This document shows, piece after piece, positions 7,333-12,500 of a stretch of 12,500 nt of DNA. The notes beneath the pieces are model-generated. The model ran no database searches and had not been told where the DNA came from. It worked only from the letters and a program-made list of their open reading frames with translations. The position numbers were made by a program, and so were the translations under genes. Positions within the stretch are counted from its first letter, which is position 1, and every line of letters begins with the position of its first letter. This DNA is from Letharia columbiana (taxonomy: Eukaryota; Ascomycota; Lecanoromycetes; Lecanorales; Parmeliaceae), in contig NW_023501112.1 of the NCBI RefSeq assembly GCF_014066305.1, positions 75,001 to 87,500 on the forward strand, given 5' to 3'.

Positions 7333-7336
7333 AATA

Positions 7337-7640
7337 TATACTTTTATTAATATAATTAGTAATTAGAATATTAATTAAATAAATATTATTTTTAATTTTA
7401 ATAATTAAAATAATATAGTAGTAAATTAATATTAATATTAAAATAAATTAAATATATATTATATTAAGTAGAAAAGCGTTAATAGCTAAATTAATTAGAG
7501 TTTTAAATTAATTAAATTAAATATTAATTTTATATTAATATTATTATATACTTTTAAATATATAATTATTAATTATAATATTAATTAGAAAGAGTTAATT
7601 TTTAATTTAAAATATTAAAAATAATATAGTAATATATTAT
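7337..7640. repeat. Internal direct repeat pair, offset 210 bp
   Basis: A block of about 94 bp at 7337-7430 recurs at 7547-7640. Both begin TATACTTTTA and share AATATTAATTA and AAAATAATATAGTA at matching positions. Identity looks to be near three quarters, which is hard to judge in DNA of this composition, but order and spacing of the shared words agree. It lies just inside the left LTR-like repeat, in what would be the leader of the element. Confidence 0.55.
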
Positions 7641-10600
7641 TAAAGTAATATAAGTTTCTATTATAATAAGAAGATAGAATTTATATATTAAATATTAATT
7701 TTATTTTATTTCTAATATTTTATTTATTTATATATCTCTTTTAATTTCTTTTTAAATATCTTAATTTTAAGATATTAATTAAATCTTTATTTAGTATAAA
7801 TTTAGCTTTCTTAATTAATAATACTTAGTATAAAATATTAATAAATATATTTTAATATAAAGATAGTAATAAATTTTACTTTCTTTTTAATATTAATAAT
7901 AAAAAATAATAAATATAATAATAAATAAAGATAGTATAGATTATATAGAATTAGTTTAAACTTAATAGCGATTATTAACTTATTTATTAAAATTTAAAAA
8001 TTAAGAAATTCTAGAAATAAATATAATTTAATAAATATACGCTCGTTAGTTCTAAGAAGTTATATATTATTTATTATTATTATAATAAGATTTTAATTTA
8101 CTTATTTATAGATTATAGAATAAGTAATATAAAAGTATATATTAAATTTAAGAAATATATTAAGAAATTTAATTTAAATAATTTATAATAAACGAATCTA
8201 ATTAATAATTATAAAAATTAAATATATTTTTAAATTAGACGATATAGATTATTAATAAATAAAATAATAAATAGAAAATTTAATTTAATATTTATTCGAG
8301 AAAAGATAATATTAAAATTCTTTTATAATATTAGAAAATCGAAAATTTATACGCGAAGACTTTCTAAAATAATTTTATCGCTAAATTATAAATATTAATA
8401 TTTTATTTATAATTATTAATAATTTTAAAATATTATAATTTTTATATTATCTCGATTTTAATATATAATTAAAATTAATATTTATTATAAAGAATTAATT
8501 AATAAGAAAAGCTATAGAGTTAGAGATAGAATTATTAAAGAATTTATTAATTAATAATATTAAACTCTATTTAATTCTAAATTATTAATTATTTTATAAT
8601 CGCTAATTATTTATAATAATTCTAATTTTTTTTATTAATATTAATTAATAATAGTAAAAGATTTTTATAAACTTCGAGTATATTAAAGATAAATATATTA
8701 ATTAAAAACTTATAAATATTATTAATTTAATTCTTATAAAATATAAGATTTAAATTTATAGATTAAAATCTATAATTAGTAACGTTAATAATAATAATAT
8801 TCTTCTTTAAAAATTTAAAAATTTATCTTTTTATTTTCGTAGTAAATAATTCACTTAATATTAAAGAATTTATATTCTTAGATTATTTATAATATATTCT
8901 TTATATAATATATATTATTTAATTAATTTTAAAAGAATTTCTAGATAATATTAAGATTATTTTAATAAATAAGAAATTTTAAAGAAATTAAGATAATAAA
9001 GAAGATAAGAATTAAGTTTAAATAAATATAATTTATTTATTTATAATCTTAATAAAGATATAATATTTCTTATTATTATTCTAATTATTATATTATTAAT
9101 TATATTAAAATTTAAAAAATTATTATATATATTAATATTAGTAATTAATATAAAAAGATCTTTTTTATATTATAAATTAAACGATTTTAAAATAAAAATA
9201 TTTTAATATTAGATAAATATTAATTTTTTAAAAAGAAGTAATATTATTAGAGACGCTCTTTTAAGCTCTTTTAGAATATTAAGACTCGCTAAAATTTAAT
9301 TTATTAGATATTAATTTATACTCTACTTCTTTATATTAATATTATATACTTTTTAAAAAATAGATTAATTATTTATTTAAGATTAAGTAATAAGAAATAG
9401 TTATAAATAAAAACTATAATCTAAATATCTAAATAATTTTTAATTAATTTCTAATAGATTTAATATTTAATTTAATTTATTAAATTTTTTTATAAATTTA
9501 TAAAGTTAATAAGTAGAGAAAAGAAGATTATAATTTACTACGTTTTTAATATTTATAATTATCTATTTAATTATATAAATAAAAAGCTTAGAAAATTAAA
9601 AAGAAAGAGAGTTTCTTAGAAAAAAGAACTTTTTAAAATTTTTAAGATGATTTATAAGAAATTAATTATTTATTATAATTAAATTTAATTAGATTTAGAC
9701 TATCTATATAAATAAATTATACTTTTATATTTAAATTATAATAATATAAAATTAAAAAAATCGAATTAAAAGATTAATATTAGAGAGAAATTATAAATAG
9801 AGATCTATTAGAAAATACTTAAAAAAATATTTTAAAATTATTAAAATATTAATATAAGTAATTAATTATAAAGAGTTAAGTAAATTAATTAATTAAATAA
9901 AAATATACTTAATTAAGCGATAAAATTTAAAATTAAGAATTTAGATAATAAGAATAAATATAATTAGCTTTAATAATATAGAAGAAATAATAAATTTTTT
10001 AATTATTATTTTAGTTATAATCTTACTTCTAATCTTTATAAAGCTTCTTTTAATAATCTAATAAATCTTTTAATTTTAGAATAATAAAAGAAATTAAAAT
10101 TTAAATATATTATAATTATTTAAATAACTCGTAATATTCTTTATTTTCTCGCGAGAGCTATTATATATAAGCGATACTTTTTAATAACTAAAAAATATTA
10201 TAATACTTAAAAATATTCTTTATTAGCGATATTTTATATTTTAATAATAATTCTTTATATAAAGTATTAAGAAAATAAGTTTAAATAAGTTAAACTTAAT
10301 TTTAAAGAAGATCTTAATATATTAAATTAGATTAAAAGAGTTAATAGTACTTTATATAAAAATTTAATTAATAATTATAATAATTATATTAATAAAGATA
10401 ATAAACTTATAAAAAGTATTTTAATAAACTTAATATTTATAAATTTATTAAGATATATTATTAATATTTTATAATATATAGAGAGATAATTAATAGATTT
10501 ATAATTAGAGAAAGTTAATAATAATAAATTTAATCTCGAAAAAGAGATTTAAAATAATTTAAAAAGCGAATTTATTTATAAATAATTAATAAGTTTAATT

Positions 10601-11014
10601 AGATAAAGATAGATTTAAGAAATTTAAAAGAATTATAATAGAGTAGAATAGAAGAGTAATAGAGAGTTTAAGAGAAGAATAAATATAAAGTTTATTAAGC
10701 TTATTTAACGCGTTAAAATAAATATATAAATAAAGATAATTATAAAATTTTATTTTTATAATATTTAAAGATTTAAAATTTAGAATATTCTTTTATATTA
10801 TAATTTTAAAAAGAAGAATAAAGATATTTATAGTTTTAATTATTATTTTAATTATTATTTTAATTATTATTATTAATAAGAAGATAAATAGCTATATTAA
10901 ATTACTCTTTATATTCTCTCTCTCTTAATAAAGAAAAATAAATATATTCTATATATTTTAATCGAATTATTTTATAAATATAGAAATTCTAATCGAGATA
11001 TCTTATATATATAT
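7641..11014. other. Interior of the second element, coding content not recoverable
   Basis: Extremely AT-rich sequence with few CG steps and almost no CA or TG. No frame on either strand stays free of TAA and TAG, and none shows the block order of Gypsy or Copia Pol, LINE RT or a transposase that I could recognise. A small run of three 12-bp units (TTAATTATTATT) lies at 10836-10871. Nothing else can be supported. Confidence 0.6.
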
Positions 11015-11190
11015 TATTTTATAATATAATATTATAAATATATTATATCGTAAAATATCTCGCTAAGATCTCGAATCTATATTAGAAAAATGAAATGATA
11101 TCTAATTCTACTTATATTATACCCGGGTATAGTATAATATTACTTAATATAAAATATCTTATAAAATATATTATATCTTTTCGACTAGTA
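11015..11190. repeat. Right LTR-like repeat with intact central palindrome
   Basis: Direct counterpart of 7168-7332. It retains more C and G than the left copy, including CTCGCTAAGATCTCG and the perfect 14-bp palindrome TATACCCGGGTATA at 11118-11131. With one mismatched pair the palindrome extends by several more bases on each side. It ends TTTTCGACTAGTA before unrelated sequence at 11191. The left copy has TATATTAGAGTATA at the same place, as expected if it once held the same palindrome. Confidence 0.72.
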
Positions 11191-12500
11191 GAAATAATCT
11201 TATTTTAGAAATAGTCTTTATTCTTAAGTAAGTCTTTTATCTAATATAAGATTAACTTAAATTTCGAGATAGAAGATATTCTTAAGTAACGAGCTATAAA
11301 ATTAAGAAAGTTATTTAAATTTTTATAGTAAAGATTCGATAGATATATGAAAAAGTCTCGCTATAAATAAAGTTAATAAGAATTATAAATAAACGTATTT
11401 ATTTAAGAATTTTTAAGTTTATAAAAGTAGTCTAAATAAATTTAAGAAGAACGATTAAGGATATATTATAATAGACTTTTATAATTCTACTATTTCGAGA
11501 GTAAATCTTTTTTATTTCGAGTTAAATATAATTAATTATTTTATTAAAATCTATAATATTCGATTAAAAGAATTTAAATTATTTAAACGTGTATTTAATT
11601 TAACTTTAGAGAATTAACTTTAAAATCTTAAGATTCGCTATTTCTACGTCTTTAAATCTCGAATAAAATTCTTAGCGCTTTACTTTTTTAGCGATAACTT
11701 TTAAATTATTAAAATTATAAGATATTTTTTCTCGAGAAGTAGAGTTATATTTAATTATAAAGTATTAAATAAAATTATAATAAGATAAAGAAAAGAAATA
11801 AGGGGCTAATTAAGTTACTTTACTTCGCGATTATAAGTTATAAAGTTTCCGAAATTTTCGAAATTTTCGAAATTTTCGAAATTTCTAAACTCGAGCTTCT
11901 AGATAATAATATATTAAAAAATACGAGTTAATAAAGTAAATTATATTTATAATTTAGCGACTTAATAAAGTTTAAGAATTATACTTTATTTAATATCTAG
12001 CTTAACGATATATTAATAGCGTAAGAAATAATCTTTACGCTACGAGCTTATATAAAATTCTAAGATTTTCTCTTTTAATATTTTCTTTACGAGTATTTCT
12101 TATATTTTAAATCGTAGTTATAAATTAAATTCTTTATATTCTCTAAATCTTTTATCTTATATTATATATTATAAGTTTTTTTTAACTTTTTTATTTTACT
12201 AGATACTTTATAATATTTTTCTTATCTTTATTTCCTCGATCTAGAGATTAACTAGTATATTAATTAGTTAATCTTTAAATCTTATAGCGATTCTTAATTA
12301 CTAACTTCTTCTAATTAAATATAAAAACTTATTCTTTCTTATAAGATTAATAATAAAGATTTTTCTCTTTAGATATAGACTTAAGTATTATAATTAAAAT
12401 AACGAGATAAATTTTCTAAATAGTTAGAAGATTAAGTCTATAGATTAAGTTTTCGACTCGCTTAAGAATAGTAAAAGATTTGGCTCTTTAATTCGAAAGT
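11191..12500. other. RIP-degraded AT-rich DNA, origin unknown
   Basis: Composition has the same CA/TG depletion, but more CG steps are kept than inside the second element, which suggests a different source repeat. I read both strands for retroelement and transposase blocks and found none. Stop codons appear at about the rate expected for such composition, including in the longest-looking minus-strand frame (about 11900-12200). The last bases keep an isolated TTTGGCTC near 12480. Confidence 0.55.
11850..11885. repeat. 9-bp tandem repeat, about four units
   Basis: Units of CGAAATTTT follow one another from 11850 to about 11885, the last ending AAATTTCT. The unit is nearly self-complementary (CGAAATTT next to TTCG), so the run could fold or slip. 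It stands out because the CG step is kept in every unit, and no CA or TG step was available for RIP. No function is visible. Confidence 0.85.

Larger units (their letters stand above)
7168..11190. mobile_element. Second RIP-degraded element bounded by LTR-like direct repeats, superfamily unresolved
   Basis: A segment of about 4.0 kb is enclosed by two diverged copies of one 165-176 bp sequence in direct orientation. Both copies begin TATTTTATAATATAATATTA and end CTAGTA. RIP of TG...CA ends would give exactly TA...TA, which supports LTRs. The interior is more AT-rich than the Gypsy element and stops occur in all frames about as often as chance predicts, so I could not find RT, integrase or transposase motifs on either strand. 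Around 10500-10720 the + strand is purine-rich with runs such as N-R-E-F-K-R-R, which hints at + strand coding. The flanking five bases (CTCGT before, GAAAT after) do not match, so a target-site duplication is not supported. Confidence 0.6.

Noticed and set aside
11880..12500. Decayed minus-strand protein in the last 600 bases
   Set aside because: One minus frame has a fairly open stretch near 11900-12200, but total stops match chance for this composition and no motif was recognised.
1..12500. Mitochondrial or plasmid DNA, suggested by the very high AT content
   Set aside because: CA/TG depletion with CG retention, clear Gypsy Pol with RIP-type changes and a GC-normal island point to nuclear heterochromatin, and no mitochondrial gene is present.
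1..12500. CRISPR array, tRNA, rRNA or prokaryotic operon
   Set aside because: No spaced identical repeats with unique spacers, no tRNA cloverleaf or rRNA landmark, and no run of intact genes was seen. The only arrays are contiguous tandem repeats.

Overview
The window looks like a gene-poor, transposon-rich block from a filamentous ascomycete (Pezizomycotina) genome that has undergone repeat-induced point mutation (RIP). From 1 to about 5637 and from about 7165 to 12500 the dinucleotides CA and TG are almost absent and TA is in great excess, while many CG steps survive. That is the footprint of C-to-T change in CpA context on both strands. No intact protein gene and no RNA gene can be supported; what reads as protein is decayed retrotransposon. 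The species cannot be told from this sequence.

Layout. (1) 1-5625: the 3' five-sixths or so of a Ty3/Gypsy LTR retrotransposon on the + strand, entering the window inside gag. In order: gag with a zinc knuckle whose metal ligands are all converted to Tyr, aspartic protease, reverse transcriptase, RNase H, integrase (HHCC, then D..D-35-E), a chromodomain-like segment, a long extra C-terminal reading frame, a polypurine tract and a short 3' LTR. The reading frame moves from 1 to 0 to 2 to 1 along the element. (2) 5638-6796: a tandem array built on a 200-bp unit, some copies lengthened to 253 bp by an internal 53-bp duplication, with one copy carrying a 12-bp minisatellite. The copies nearest the AT-rich blocks carry RIP-type changes and the central copies are nearly clean. 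(3) 6797-7165: a short island of normal composition with no recognised gene, but with a 36-bp match to the C-terminal tail of the Gypsy element. (4) 7168-11190: a second element of about 4 kb, bounded by direct repeats of 165-176 bp that look like LTRs, with an interior too mutated to classify. (5) 11191-12500: more RIP-degraded AT-rich DNA of unknown origin with a small 9-bp repeat.

Nothing here works as an operon or pathway. The parts record one history: retrotransposon insertion beside or into a tandem array, silencing of repeats by RIP, and probable leakage of RIP into the flanking array. I found no convincing sign of a new biological system. The most informative observations are the residue-level RIP record in the Gypsy element, the RIP gradient across the array, and the origin of the 12-bp minisatellite from a 12-mer inside the larger unit.
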